From positions 61,284,001 to 61,348,000 of the forward strand of contig NC_083691.1 in the NCBI RefSeq assembly GCF_033118175.1: a stretch of 64,000 nt of DNA. Direction: 5' to 3'. Below the pieces are notes generated by a model. The model made no database searches. It saw nothing but the letters and a program-made list of their open reading frames with translations, and was not told where the DNA came from. A program made the position numbers and the translations under genes. Source of the DNA: Dama dama (Eukaryota; Chordata; Mammalia; Artiodactyla; Cervidae). Positions 37,064 through 48,665 of this stretch are shown here, piece by piece (the stretch's first letter is position 1; the number at the start of each line of letters is the position of its first letter).

Positions 37064-37288
37064 GGGCTCCTCAGGTGGCATTAGTGGTAAAGAATCTGCC
37101 TCCCAATGAAGGTGACATAAGAGACGCGGGTTCGATTCCTGGGTCAGGAAGATTCCCTGGAGGAGGGGATGGCAACCCACTCCAGTATTCTTACCTGGAA
37201 AATTCCATGGAGAGACAAACCTGGTGGGCTACAGTCCACAGGGTTGCAAAGAGTCAGACACGACCGAAGCGACTTAGCACACACGCCC
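37064..37288 (+). mobile_element. Bov-tA SINE, forward, with diverged target duplication
   Basis: The forward consensus includes GGTAAAGAATCTGCCTCCCA, GAGACGCGGGTTCGATTCCT, CAACCCACTCCAGTATTCTT and a 3' end at CGACTTAGCACACACG. Flanks AGAGCCTGAGTTT (37051-37063) and AGAGCCCAACTTT (37289-37301) agree at 10 of 13 positions, consistent with an aged target-site duplication. Confidence 0.93.
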
Positions 37289-38381
37289 AGAGCCCAACTT
37301 TAACACCCTGCAAGCCAGACCTTAGTTTTCCATCTCCCTTATGGTGCCGGCTTTGCCATATGCAGAACAAATTATTCTGGAATTGTAGGTGACCAAGGGA
37401 GAGCTCATAGAAGAGTCTAGGCTGCCAGCTTGAAGCTCCGCCGTCGAAGAGGTTCTCAGAGACATCCCGGGGCCTCCAGCCACTCCCATGGTCCCAGATG
37501 GAGCCTCATCCTGAACCTTCTCATAGCCATGCCCCCCTTGGATCAGGTGCCCAAGTGGAAGTTCCTGAGACTGTTTCTGTCCTTGCCCATCAATCCTATC
37601 CTTTCCATCCTGGAGGAAAGCAAAGTCCACTTCAGAAAGGGAAGAGTCCAACACAGTGGCACACAGGCTGTTCCATACCTTATCACTGCATTCCTTTAGA
37701 AATGTGTTTTGAGACGTTTGTCTCCCAGCAGCTGACAGCCTCCTTGTTTTTGTAAACATCATGCTCAGTACCTGGGCTGCGTGTGGCCCTTTTCACCATT
37801 GCAGGGAGAGTGGCCTGGGCAGAATTCTGTGTCTCCAACAAGCTTTTCTCTTTCACATCAAGCCCTCTCTGCCACGCTGTCTCAGGCAAGTGTGGCTGAG
37901 TTTGTGTTTCCTCCTATTCTTTATTTATATAATTTTTTTGTAGTTACGTCGAGGAGAGGATAGAGAACCCTGGGGCAGTCAGCCTGGTAGTTTGGCTCTT
38001 TGAGATGAATAACTACTTAGCTGTTGCTCAACTACTTTTGTTTGTGAAATAAAGGGCAGCAAGCACCATGACAGGAGAGAATTTCAGGTTTATTGTGATT
38101 TCTTTTTTGTGTTTGCATCTGTCCGGTTCCGTTAGGGCATTACCCTGTAACCCCCTAGGAACCAACACCGAAGACCATATGATTTTAAAGCTTTAGAAAT
38201 CTGCATGTGTAATATGTCTTTTGTGAATTTTTTTTGTTCTTTTGCTTTAGAAACTGTAATAATAATCCATAGTAATTATCCCGTAGTATGCTGTCCTTTG
38301 TTACAGGAGCACCGGATTAGTGTGAAAACGTGTCCTGTATACAGTTTCAACAGCTTGATTTTGCTTTTTCCTCCCCCTCCA

Positions 38382-38403
38382 CCCCCCCCCCCCCCCCCCC
38401 CCC
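38382..38403. repeat. C22 homopolymer
   Basis: Twenty-two consecutive C follow a short C/T-rich lead-in. Runs this long of C are rare in mammalian DNA and are prone to slippage and sequencing error, so the exact length is uncertain. The complementary G22 can form quadruplexes. Confidence 0.8.
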
Positions 38404-38759
38404 GTTTCTGTCTTGTGCTATTTGGAAGACAGTTTCCACATTTCTGCCATATGTCTTAGAAAAGCTTGGGACTTACAGGCAGTAGCAGACTTAGGACAGA
38501 GAGCTTAGTTCAGGTGGGGAGGCGGCCCTGTGTAACAGAGACAATTATGCAGATAGCGAGCTGTTGAAACAGCTGCGTTTGGAAATAGTGCTTCCCCCTC
38601 GCCTGCCCTCTTTTCTTGAGAGACTCCAAAACATCTGAAAATGCAAAAGCACTTCACCAGGTTTTAACTTTTCTGGCTTGAACAGAAGTAGCTTCAGATC
38701 GACATGAGCATAGCAGTCTTTGTACGTTTTGTACACATTTTCCCAGCTTTTCACTTTTA

Positions 38760-38855
38760 TTCTTTTTCATTTTCCCTGCCTCTCTCTCCTCCTTTTCTTT
38801 CTTTTTTCCTTCCTTCCTTTTTTCTTTCCTTCCTTCCTTTCTTCTTTTTCCTTGT
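38760..38855. repeat. Polypyrimidine (CTTT/CCTT)n tract
   Basis: Nearly pure C/T on the plus strand, with CCTTCCTTCC and TTTCTTTC units. Open frames here translate to phenylalanine/serine/leucine runs and are artefacts. Confidence 0.8.
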
Positions 38856-39916
38856 TTGGCTTTCTGCTGAAGCTGGAAGACTGTTTAATCCTTGGCCTCC
38901 TGTCTGTTGAGATACTATGTTTTTTTAATAGTGCTTGTTTATGACTAAGGTCAAAGACAGTATTTCAGAACAAAAATTAGAGTTAGTTCATAATTGAGTA
39001 CATATGTATGTAACTGTTTATTTTTATAGTTTGCTAATTTATTTTTAAACAGCTCAGTTATGCCAGCATGTTTATAGCTCTGTTCATCACAGGCCTTACC
39101 AGTCAGGGTGTTAAAAGGCACATGCTTTTCAATAGTGAGGATCCTAAGTTAAGTTAGATAATGCCATCAGGTAGTAATTTAATTACATTAATCAAATGTT
39201 TAGGTGGAAAGATAGTTTTGCAGAAGCTAGAATGAAATAACATTTAAGTATACATGTATAAATCACAGCATTATAGACATTGTTTGAAGTGGCTGATAGG
39301 AAAATGGATATATACCAGGAGCTTAGAAGGAAACCTGAGGGGGCCTTCTCCTGAGTGGTAGACACTGCTTCCACAATTCAGGAGGCTGCCGGGCCTGGCC
39401 ATGTCCTTCATGAGCTGTGTTCATTGTGAGTCCTCTGATCAGAGACACACAAAGGCACTTGGGTCATTTTGTACAGCCAGGGCTTTCCTCGGAGGCAGCT
39501 GGCCAGCCCAGGCCTGCTCTCTGAGCCTGAAAAGGCGAGACACACTCTCGTGAGGTCTTTGTCACCTTGGATGGCCGAGACTTGGCATGCTTGGGTCTCT
39601 TTCCCTGGTGCTCCAAGCCAGCTCTGTCTAGAATCCAAGGAGGGCTGCCTCGGGGTTCCAAAGGATTTTACAGCCTAGGACAGAAGCTGCTGCCAGAGCC
39701 CTGGGGCATGAGATGTGGCGGGTTTGCCCACAGCTTTTGCCAGTGAAGGTGACTTTCTCTGCCACACAGGGACTTAAATGAGGGCCCAGAGCCCCAGCCC
39801 CTGGCCAGCCACCTTCCCTCCATGCCCTTGGACAAAATGGGAGCACTGGCATTTGGCTAAGAGGACAGGCTGTTGGAGCCCAGGTGCTCTTTCCCACCTC
39901 CCTGTGAAGGAGTGTG

Positions 39917-40115
39917 TGCGCATGGTCAGTTGCTTCAGTGGTGTCTGACTCTTTGCGACTCTGTGCCAGACTCCTCTGTCCATGGATTCTCCAGGCAAGA
40001 ATACTGGAGTGGATTGCCATGCTCTTCCCCAGAGGATCTTCCCGACCCAGGGATCAAACCTGGGTCTTGACATTGCAGGTGGATTCTTTACTCCCTGAGA
40101 CACCTGGGAAGCCCA
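39917..40115 (-). mobile_element. Bov-tA SINE, reverse, with target duplication
   Basis: Reverse consensus: TCAGTTGCTTCAGTGGTGTC, CTCCAGGCAAGAATACTGGA, GACACCTGGGAAGCCC. Flanks TGAAGGAGTGTG (39905-39916) and TGATGGAGTGTG (40116-40127) match at 11 of 12 positions, defining the insertion. Confidence 0.95.
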
Positions 40116-41035
40116 TGATGGAGTGTGGTGGATGTCAAATGGGCGCTAGCAAAAGGGGACTTTTAGGTGTGCTGACAATAGCTCTTCTGCCTTCTGACAC
40201 CACCTGGCTTCACCCGGGTTGTGCAGCCTGGCGTGGTGTCCCGTACATAGCCTGTAACACCCTACCTGGGTTATTTACCAAGTGTCCCTGTGACTCCTGG
40301 GTGTTAGTTTTCTGGATGCACGTTCTTCTGCCCATTTGTTGATGTAGGGACATTGTCGCCCTCTCTCAGGTAGATTTGTTCCTGGGCATATCTGTAATTG
40401 CCTTGTTCCTGGTTGGGAGTCAACCACGAATGACTTGGTCTGAAATGAAATTACCATCCTCATCACAAAGCAGCTACCTTGTGTAGGCGGGGCAGGCGGA
40501 GAGGTCCTGATTTCACATTCTTGCCTCTGTGGCCCTAAGGTCTCCGTCCCTTGAAGAAGAGCTGAGGGAGCTGGCAGGAAGGGTGAGAGGTGTGTCTTCG
40601 TGCTGGTTGAGACAAGAAAGGAAAGGCGGGTGGGTTTGGCCCCCAAGGGCAGGACAGGAAGGCTCTCATTCCCATGGTAGATGCAGTGTTTGTCCAGCTG
40701 AAAGCTGCCCTACTCGGCTGACTACCTGATGAGTGATTTCCCCCAAGTTGACAGCTGCTCCAACACATTTCACTACAAGTCCTGACAAAGCAGGGTGTTC
40801 TTGTGGGGCTGCTGTTGCTGCAGCAGGCATTTGGAGGAATCTGGAAGGATGGGGCTGCATAGGATGACCTTGAAGCAATCTCCCAGTGTCTTGATCCTCC
40901 CCTTCTTGCCAACCCTCCAGCTTTCTGGGTTTATGAGAAATTGGGCCCATCCCTTTCAAATACCCATTGTGCTCTTAATAATGGGACTAGAAGTAAAATC
41001 GTGGTGTGTATTTACGGTTCTGGAATAAGCCCTTG

Positions 41036-41165
41036 GGTGAGCATCAGCATATGTGAGTCTTCCCTCATGAGTAACCTTGTGAAGAGGCAGGGAGGGTGGT
41101 TTCTAAGCCTGAGAGGTTCGTCCGGTCTCACACAGCTTCAGGGTCAACTTAGGACCTGGACTGAG
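41036..41165 (+). repeat. Possible MIR-like fragment
   Basis: A GTGAAGAGGCAGGGAGGG core followed by TCTCACACAGCTTCAGGG resembles forward MIR. Divergence is high and the call is weak. Confidence 0.35.
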
Positions 41166-41814
41166 GCCTCCACAGGTCCTGCTCCCATGCACAGCCCGCC
41201 CACAGGGCAGACAGCGGGCCCTGGAGCACTTTGGGGCAGGGAAGCTGTGGGGAGGCAGGTGACAGGGGTTAGTCTGCAGGGACCGAAATGTACCTGACAT
41301 TCTGCTTTTCTATATAATTTCAAGAATTTATTGCCACGATCCGAAAGCACCAGGGGCAATGTTAACCTGGAGGAGCTTCTCAGTAAATACCTCAGGTGTA
41401 TTTTCCTGGGGAGCAGTGGCACCTGATTCTGGGGCTTACCCTCGACCTGCTGTAATGCTGAGCCAAGGCTCTGAGGAGGCGGGTTGGGGGGGGAGTGGAG
41501 ACAAGTGGGCAACCCCCTTGACTTTCGATTTGCCTTTTGCTTCTACTTTTCATGGGTTCCAGGATGCTGAGCTGCCATTCCAAGAAGAGCATTAGTGTAA
41601 GTGTGAAACCCCAGGGCTCGAGGGTGACTTCTTTGTTCTGTCCTACCTCCCTCTCTGGGAGAGTGGGCAGGCAGGATGGAAGGTTCAGACATGTGTAATA
41701 AGCTGGCATTCAGGTTGGTGGCCTCCTTTACCTTTGCAGTGGGTGGCTGGGCTGGGTGAGCCCCGGGGAGGCTTAGAAAGGGAAGGGTGGACCCGACAGA
41801 CCTTTGGGAAGACC

Positions 41815-41990
41815 GTGCAGCTTCGTCGTTGCTCCCGCAGCTGTGCACGGATGGCCGGGGAGAAGCCGTCCAATGTGAGCCCCGGGCCCTGGTTCTCTGT
41901 GCGCAGGCTCAGCGGGCCCCTCTCTTGTTCGGGGGAGTCCTGCCAGGCAAGTATGAGTCAAAAAGGAGACCAGGACGCTGCGGCACAGAG
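41815..41990 (+). other. Local CpG-rich patch with a possible small exon
   Basis: About 13 CpGs lie in roughly 175 bases of GC-rich DNA, well above the window background. A pyrimidine-containing acceptor ending CCGCAG at about 41841 and a GCAAGT donor at about 41947 bracket an open segment of about 105 bases containing an ATG. The predicted peptide resembles no family I recognise. The donor is a non-canonical GC type. It could be a noncoding or alternative exon, a small CpG cluster, or chance. Confidence 0.15.
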
Positions 41991-42107
41991 GTGGCAAAGG
42001 CCCAGTGATACTTTCAGAGTTATCAGAATGTGCCTCCCAAAGTGGAGAATGCTTCCAGCAGGCAGTGAAAAATGTGAAGTCTGGTAGGGCCCTGATGCTC
42101 AGGGTCC

Positions 42108-42160
42108 TTCATTTCCTTCCTCCCTCCGCCCCCCTTCTCTTCCTTCCTTCCTGTTTTGGT
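42108..42160. repeat. Pyrimidine-rich (CTTC)n tract
   Basis: CCTTCCTCCCTCC and CTTCCTTCCTTCC units make an imperfect low-complexity tract. Confidence 0.7.
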
Positions 42161-43184
42161 TTGGTTGAGCCTTAACACTCAATGTCTTTCATTCCCTTGC
42201 TCCTTCCCTTTTTTTTTCTTTTTAAAAAAATTGATAAAAGTCAGTTTTCAGAAGGTTTAGATACATGCACATTACTGTCTAATTTTTAAAAGTTTACAAA
42301 AAAGAATTGAATTCTGACAAAAGAGCCAAAACACTGTCCCTGTCAGTGGGCACTGGGTTTATATCTTGTCTTTCAGCTCTTTGGCGTGGATTAAATTAGC
42401 CCTCACAGGAGGCCACACTCTCCTGTCGGGGCCATCTGGGTATTTGCTGAAGGCTGTCCAGGGCTGGGTGAGAACTGCTGGGTGTGGAAACCACAGCGTG
42501 GATGTAGGACAGGCCCTGGTGTTGGACAGCGTTCAGGCCTGAGCGCCGCAGATTCCTTCCTGGAATCTTGGGTAGTAAGGGAATGGGAAGTCCAGGGGGT
42601 ACATAGGTACAGTGCCCTGCCCTGCACTGCGGGTTGTGGAGGAGACGGTGGAGAGGAAACTGCGGTGTTGTGCAAAGGGAGCACGAGCCGCTGTCGCACA
42701 GGGCGAAGTCTGCATCCTGGAACATCTGCCCCGTTGGTAGTGGGTGGCATGGATGAGGGTGTTATTAAGAACCTCGAGAAATGAGGTTCCTTTGCAGCTA
42801 CCCCTCTTTTCTCCCTTGGGTCTCCCGGTTGGACCTCAGTCTGTCCTTCACTTGCTTGGAGACGGTGCGGGCTTCAGATTGGGGCCTTTCCCTTCTGGCA
42901 TTGCGGGGGGACCCAGTTTGCAGGAGGTGGCTTCCTTTCCTACTCCCACCCCTAAGGCAGATGCAGTGAGTGGGTCTGGATCTGCTCCCTTCCCCACAGA
43001 TACCTTCCTGCCTGGCTTTGATCCTTATTTAAACACATTCCATGCATATTAAGATGACAGACACATTGATTTTGCTCCAAGCAAGTAGCCATCCACCCTA
43101 GTTGGGCTGTGGGCCCCAAGCAGGTTGATGTTTGGAAGAGAGTAAGGGACAAGCTCCGGATGGACGGTGTTCTCTCTGTCTCAC

Positions 43185-43279
43185 TCACCCCTCCCCCATC
43201 TCATTTTACCCATGAGAAACTTTGTTCTCTTAGAGATGAAGTGCCTCCTCCAGGTCACGCAGCTTCTTAGTGACAAGAT
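43185..43279 (+). repeat. MIR-like fragment, left part (split by CHR SINE)
   Basis: CATTTTACCCATGAGAAACT and CAGGTCACGCAGCTTCTTAG are diverged forward MIR-core sequence. The element continues after the CHR insertion at about 43459-43500, with a segment ending near TTTTCTGCTGTACTA. Confidence 0.65.
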
Positions 43280-43293
43280 TAGAATTTATGTCT

Positions 43294-43444
43294 TTTTTAA
43301 AAAGCTAATTTTAATTTTTTTTTTTTAACCATTTGGCCCATACTGTGCAGCATGTGGGGTCTTAGTTCCCTGACCAGGGATCAAACCCATGACCCCTGCA
43401 TTGGCAGCCCAGAGTCTTAACCACTGGACCACCAGGGAAATCTA
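43294..43444 (-). mobile_element. CHR-type SINE inserted in a MIR
   Basis: The plus strand shows a T-rich end (complement of the A tail), then CAGCATGTGGGGTCTTAGTT, CCCTGACCAGGGATCAAACC (B-box complement) and CTTAACCACTGGACCACCAG. This is the complement of the CHR head and body. Exact 14-base duplications TAGAATTTATGTCT at 43280-43293 and 43445-43458 fix both ends. Confidence 0.9.
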
Positions 43445-44522
43445 TAGAATTTATGTCTATTGATTACCAGTCAAGTGCTTTTTCTGCTGTACTATATTAC
43501 CATGATCAGAGACAAATTTATTTTCTTTGGTATTATTTAAATGCACATTTTACTATTAGAAAGCATGGAATTGGGTATGAATAATACTTTTTGATGTAGG
43601 AGGGAGATGAAGAGCCGAAGCCGACTGGGACCATTCTGGGGCGATACCTGGGAGCCGGGAGTTGGGATCATGACAGAGCACAGATATGTGCTAGCAAGGA
43701 CCCACTGTGCTACCCTTCTGGATTTCACGAAGAAGTCATTCTGTCTGTGTAATTTTATTAGGCTGAGACTTTTTCCGATGGTTTATTTTTCCGTTTGCTC
43801 ACAGCCCATAGAAGTGAGCCAGGGAGGGGAGCCAACACGTTTGCACTATTTACCTACTCTCTGACTTTGGAACTTAGCAAATCTGCTGTGTGTGGCTTTG
43901 TTTTGCCGACTTTTACAAATCAAGACCATAAGCTGTAAAGCACATCAGCTCACTTTGAGGGACCTGATAGCTGATTGTTGCCTTGATAAGTGTCTGTACA
44001 AATATTTATATGTTGCTGATAGTCTTGAGTTGCGTTGTTGCAACATGCAAAGCTGTCAGCTTTCCAGGACTTGTGGTGGCAAGGCTTCTCCATGGAGTGA
44101 GGCTTATTTTCGATCTGCTCTTCCTCCCTGAAACCTTGTTAGCCTGCGATTGCATGTAATCCAACGCACGTTGTGGAGAAAGAAACATAATATTAGCCCG
44201 TGCCATCATTCACTAGTAAAATAACTAGAAGAAGAGGCCATTCTGGAATGCGGGGAGGCTGGTATAACTTCTTGGTGTAGCTTCTTCTGACCCCCCCTCC
44301 TTCAGTGTTCATGTGAGATGAGCACACTGCTGTGATTAAGCAAGCAGTGCGGTACTTCAGAAAGACCATCTCTTGCCACTCAGGTGAGCACCTGAAAAAG
44401 AACCTATAAACCATCTGGAAGCGAGTAATCCTGTTATGAAGGTGTCCTTCATTTCCCTGAAGGACCCACAGCTTCCTGAGACACTTCCATGTCTGTTAAC
44501 AGATCAATAAGGGTTAGAGCTG

Positions 44523-44615
44523 CTAGACTGTGAGCTCCTTGAAGCCAAGCAATGAGGCTCATTTCATTTTATTCTCCCCACCATTAACAGTTCATGTTTG
44601 GAACAAATGAATGAA
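44523..44615 (+). repeat. L2 3'-end fragment
   Basis: TAGACTGTGAGCTCCTTGAA followed by a TCATTTCATTTTATTCTCCC segment and GGAACAAATGAATGAAAT matches the conserved L2 3' end in order, including the terminal AATGAAT units. Confidence 0.7.
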
Positions 44616-44814
44616 ATTGGGTGCCATTACATATCAGGTGGAATGAAGGTAGCATTTCTGGAATGAGGATATAAATAAGTGTAAAATTGGATATTCACTG
44701 ACACTTTCCCAGGAACAGGTCTCTGAGCATGAGAGCTGAGAGCTGAGCATGTGGTGGTTGGAGGCCTCTGTGGCTGATTTACTTGACCATGATTGGGACC
44801 AACAGTTAAGTCTT

Positions 44815-45100
44815 CTCCCATGTAACAGATGAGGACTCGGAGATTGAGGAGTGCTGTGAGCCCACAGGGCAAGGTGACTGAGATCTAGCAGGGCCTGAGT
44901 TCCTGCTCTGGGCTGAGTGTTTCGCAGACACTATTTTAATCAGTTTCCACAGCAACCCCAGCAGACTGGCAATACAGCATTGTCATGTACATTTTACTGA
45001 TGAACAAACTGAGGTTCAGAGAAAGAGCTGCAGTGGGTCACACAGCCAGGAAGTCTTGCAGATGAAGATTCCAGAATCTAATTCAGAGAGCCTGAGTGCC
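44815..45100 (+). repeat. MIR-like fragments, two successive
   Basis: The first (about 44815-44890) has TGTAACAGATGAGGACTCGG. The second (about 44920-45100) has the fuller MIR order: ACATTTTACTGATGAACAAA, CTGAGGTTCAGAGAAAGAGC, GGGTCACACAGCCAGGAAGT. The second is clear; the first is shorter and weaker. Confidence 0.65.
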
Positions 45101-45779
45101 CACTCTGCTGACACACCTGGACTGGCGCTCACGTGGCCCACTCAGGTCTGGGTTTGCAGTTCCAGGCCCACCAATGTAATACCTGGCCTGCTGGCAGGTG
45201 CTGTCTCTAGGGGTGGCAGCCTCCAGCCTGGCCCTGGACTTGGTCCCTGGGGGTTGGGAGAAGCGGAGTGCCCTTAATACACCTTCTCCTTTCCACTCTT
45301 CCCCCATCTTTCTCAGGGCCTCCCCTTCCTTCCTTACCGGCGTCACTGTCTGCCTGCTCCAGTGTGCGTTCCTGCCGGGGATTAATGCCCTGGCCAGGCC
45401 ACCGCTGCTCCCGTCTTCCCATAATCTGGAGGCATGTCTGTCAGCCGGCAGGGGTGTGGTTTGGGGCTGGAGCAGTCAGAGGTGGCTCAGCCTGAGGAAA
45501 CTGGCTCTGGGACTCTGACCTGTCCCTTCTCTGCTCCCCAGAGTGGCACTGTTAGGATTGCCTCTCTAAACACAGCCCCTCTGTGGCCCCAGGGGCTCCC
45601 CCTAGACCTTTCCAGGCCTCTGGGTGAGCCATCCTGGCCAGAGAAACAGGACTGTGGGAGTCCCAAACCTCAGTGCCCTGGGCAGAGCCCTGACATGCAA
45701 TCATTCTGGCAAGCAGCCTTAGGCAGGCCTGGGCAGAGGGCTGAAAGGAGGAGAAGGAGCGGGGAGAGCTGCAGCAGAT

Positions 45780-45905
45780 GATGAGAGACAAAAGACAGCT
45801 CGAGAGCGGGCGGCCGGGCGGTGGGGTGGGCGCACCCGTGGAGGCCCGGGCTGGCCTGAGGGGAGGAGCAAGGTTGGCGCCTTCTCCCTCGGAGTCTCGG
45901 TCCTG
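45780..45905. other. Short CpG-rich, GC-box-like cluster
   Basis: About 11 CpGs and several GGGCGG-like boxes lie within roughly 125 bases of very GC-rich DNA. It is too short for a classical CpG island and no TATA box or recognisable first exon follows. It may be a weak or distal promoter, an orphan CpG cluster, or only locally GC-rich sequence. Confidence 0.2.
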
Positions 45906-46254
45906 CTGGAGGCCAGCCAGCTGCTGGAGCTGGGTGTGGGGCAGTAAACACAGGGTCTCGGAGTCTTGAAGGTTATGAGCTGGGAGGCCGAGAGGAGGGA
46001 GGACTGAGAAGTCGGAATGCCAGACAGCATCGGCCTCTGTAGCCCCTCTCTCCAACGCACACTGTGGCCCAGGTGTTGACCCCCAGACTTGTTTCATGGC
46101 AGCCTCTCCCCTCAAGGCTGAGTAAGTTTTTTCACTGTGGTCCACACTTTGGTCCTGCATGGTCCCTGGGGCTGATGGGTATGTATAGGGAGATTGGCAA
46201 ACATTGTCTTGAGAAGTCAGCCCCTCCATAAAGCCACGTACATCTGAGTTCCTT

Positions 46255-46370
46255 CAGCCGTTGGCCAGGTGGCCTGAAACAAGCTCACCAACCCCACGGA
46301 GCCTCAGGCTCCTCACCTGTAAAATGGAGTGAATTACCTTTCCTGTCCACTGGGAGGAAATGTTCCGCTT
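46255..46370 (-). repeat. MIR-like ancient SINE fragment
   Basis: Reverse MIR order: GGAGCCTCAGGCTCCTCACC then TGTAAAATGGAGTGAATTAC. Boundaries are approximate. Confidence 0.6.
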
Positions 46371-47206
46371 GACTCTAGGTCTCTCAGAGGTGTTGCAGGA
46401 TATGTGTTTTGTCACAGAGGCATGGCTCTGGAAGCCCAGGCGTGGTGGTCTTTTGACTCGTCAGCTCTGTGGGCTGAAAGTGCGGCAGGGGAAGAGGTAC
46501 GCCTGAGCCCCCGGCGGCCTACTGGAGGATGCTGTCTGCTGACCTTGCCTGGCATGTGTGGCTGGCCTGAGCTCCCCGCCCCACCCCCAACCCGGCCTCC
46601 CTCGGCTCTGTGGGCAGACATCGTCCTCCAGCTTGGCATGGGCCCAAAGATGGGAGAAGGTGACCACAGCCCGGGGATCCTGAGTTCCAGGGGACCTGCC
46701 TGGGGTAGGCTCCCATGTGAGTTGCCCCCGTGGCATCCTTCCCTTCCCATGCGGTGTGCAGAGAGAGTTGGGGGAAGGGAAAATGGGAGGAGCTGCTCAC
46801 CCTGCTGCACTCCTGCACCCTGCTCGCCTCCTGTTCTGTTAGAGAAATGCGGTTTCTTCAGGAGGTGGCCAGTCATCTGAGGTTGATCAAGTTTGCGGGT
46901 GATTCAAATGTGTGTGCAGGGTACAAATGGCTTACGACACAAAACTGAGAGATTTCCCTTGGCAGCCCAGTCTCCATGCTTCTCAGAGAATCAGCAGCCT
47001 GGCAAATGACGGGGCGAATCTGGGCTGACCTTGGACCTGCAGGTGACCTCAGCAGCCCCGCTGGCTTCTGGCTTCCTTTTCCCTCTCCCCTCATCAGCCT
47101 GCTTCCCTCTTGCCTGATCATACGTGTTGGTGAGTAGATGGGTGGATCAGCTCACCCCTGCTCACATCTCTCCAGCACACTAAACCTATTGGCCATTAAA
47201 AGTTAG

Positions 47207-47428
47207 AAAACAGGCCCAGGTGGTGCTAGTGGTAAAGAAGTTGCCTGCCAGTGCAGGAGACTTAAGAGACATGGGTTTGATCCCTGGGTTGGGAAGATCT
47301 CCTAGAGGAGGAAATGGCAACCCACTCCAGTATCCTTGCTTGGAAAATCCCATGGATAGAGTAGCCTGGGAGGCTATGGTTCATAGGTTCACAAAGAGTC
47401 AGGCAGGACTGAAGCAACTTAGCATGCG
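47207..47428 (+). mobile_element. Bov-tA SINE, forward
   Basis: Forward consensus: GGTAAAGAAGTTGCCTGCCA, GAGACATGGGTTTGATCCCT, CAACCCACTCCAGTATCCTT, and a 3' end near CTGAAGCAACTTAGCATG. The first 5' bases are diverged. The 220-codon open frame starting here runs through the SINE and is not a gene. Confidence 0.93.
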
Positions 47429-47894
47429 TTATCATTTGGAAAATGTGCCCAAGTGCCAGAGGTGGCTATGTTATGGAAGGTCTCAGACCACTTCTAGGAA
47501 GGAAAGTGGGTCTGGGGCAGCCCAGTGCTTCAGGGTACCTCCCTGGTACACGCACGATGCACTGTCACCTCCCCACCTCCCAAGTGCACGCCCTGCAACC
47601 TTGCGGACACCCCGTGTCCAGCCCAGCCTGGGTGTACATCTTGCGTGCTTGGTCGGCACTGATAGGGGTCACCGGTGGGGAGGAGTTCTCCGAGCACGCT
47701 GCCACTTGTCCTGTGAGCTGTCTCCGGGGCCTTGCCCAGCCTGCAGTGTCCAGGGCCTCTTCTGCCAGGGCCCTGCTGATTATCACTGTGGGCATTATCT
47801 CCACTCACCACCTCTGTGCCCAGGGCTGTGGTGTCCCCTTGAAGAACCCCACACCCATCTCCCAGAGGCCCTTCTTGCTTAGAGTCTGACCCAA

Positions 47895-47922
47895 CCCAGC
47901 GCTACCCCCCGCCCCCCGCCCC
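47895..47922 (-). other. C-rich tract: minus-strand G-quadruplex candidate
   Basis: Cytosine runs of 3, 6, 6 and 4 with loops of 7, 1 and 1 satisfy the quadruplex pattern on the complementary strand. Confidence 0.5.
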
Positions 47923-48644
47923 AACACCTTCCAGGGACTTTGAACTCACCCCAGCCTTGCTTGAAGCAATGTCCTTCCCCAGAGGACCAGACCTGCCTCT
48001 CTAGGGGCCGCCCTGGGGGTCCCTGCCGTCTTAGCAGTGCTTGAACCTTGCAGGTTCTTGCGGTGGCCCTGGGCTGATGTGGTTTCATTTAGAACCAAGC
48101 ACAGAACCCTTTGGAGCATTTCTCTACTAGAGCGTTGTCCTCTCACTGGCAAAGAGAAATGGGACAAAAGAGGTCACGGAGCTCTCTGGGGGGAATGTGT
48201 GCTGAAGGTAAGGTGGTATAACACAGAGGAAGAGGGAGTGCGAGGCTGGTCTAGAAGACCTTCCAAGGAAGGACAGTTTGTTAAACTGCTCTGTCAGCTG
48301 CACAGTGCTCTTCAGAGGCAGCTGTTGTTGTTATTACCATCATGGCCATTATCATCACCACGAGAGGATATGGTCATGAGGTAGGTGCTAACTGGAAGTG
48401 CTGATTGAGTTTCCAGCTGATTTCCTGATTTTAGAGGCCACAGATGTGTCTACCTGGAACATTCCAATTCAGTTCAGGAGCTGAGGTCTGAGTCTAGACT
48501 TCATAGCTCTCCGATAGTTTGCTGACTGGTTTCTAGGTATTGACTTGAAGACAGCTTATACATCCTTGGATATTTGTCCATATTGTGAAAAATCTGAATT
48601 TATCAAACAGAGCGGTAAAAAGGTGATGCTTCATTTTACAAAAG

Positions 48645-48665
48645 TTTTTTTTTTTTTTTTTTTTT
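48645..48665. repeat. T21 homopolymer
   Basis: Twenty-one consecutive T. It could be the complement of a retroposon A tail, but no SINE or gene body was recognised to its right. Confidence 0.85.

Noticed and set aside
37322..37762. 146-codon minus-strand open frame beside a Bov-tA copy
   Set aside because: Overlapping plus-strand frames of similar length exist and no family resemblance is seen.
45552..46229. Longest open frame of the window (225 codons, minus strand)
   Set aside because: It lies in GC-rich DNA with overlapping frames on both strands, is proline-, serine- and leucine-rich without domains, and crosses the CpG-rich patch. Stop codons are expected to be rare there by composition alone.
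46329..46880. 183-codon plus-strand frame overlapped by a 154-codon minus-strand frame
   Set aside because: Mutually overlapping antisense frames in GC-rich sequence are typical of chance; neither has recognisable homology.
47220..47882. 220-codon open frame, plus strand
   Set aside because: Its first third is translated Bov-tA SINE, recognisable because the same peptide pattern recurs in every forward copy of the window. The rest has no domain.
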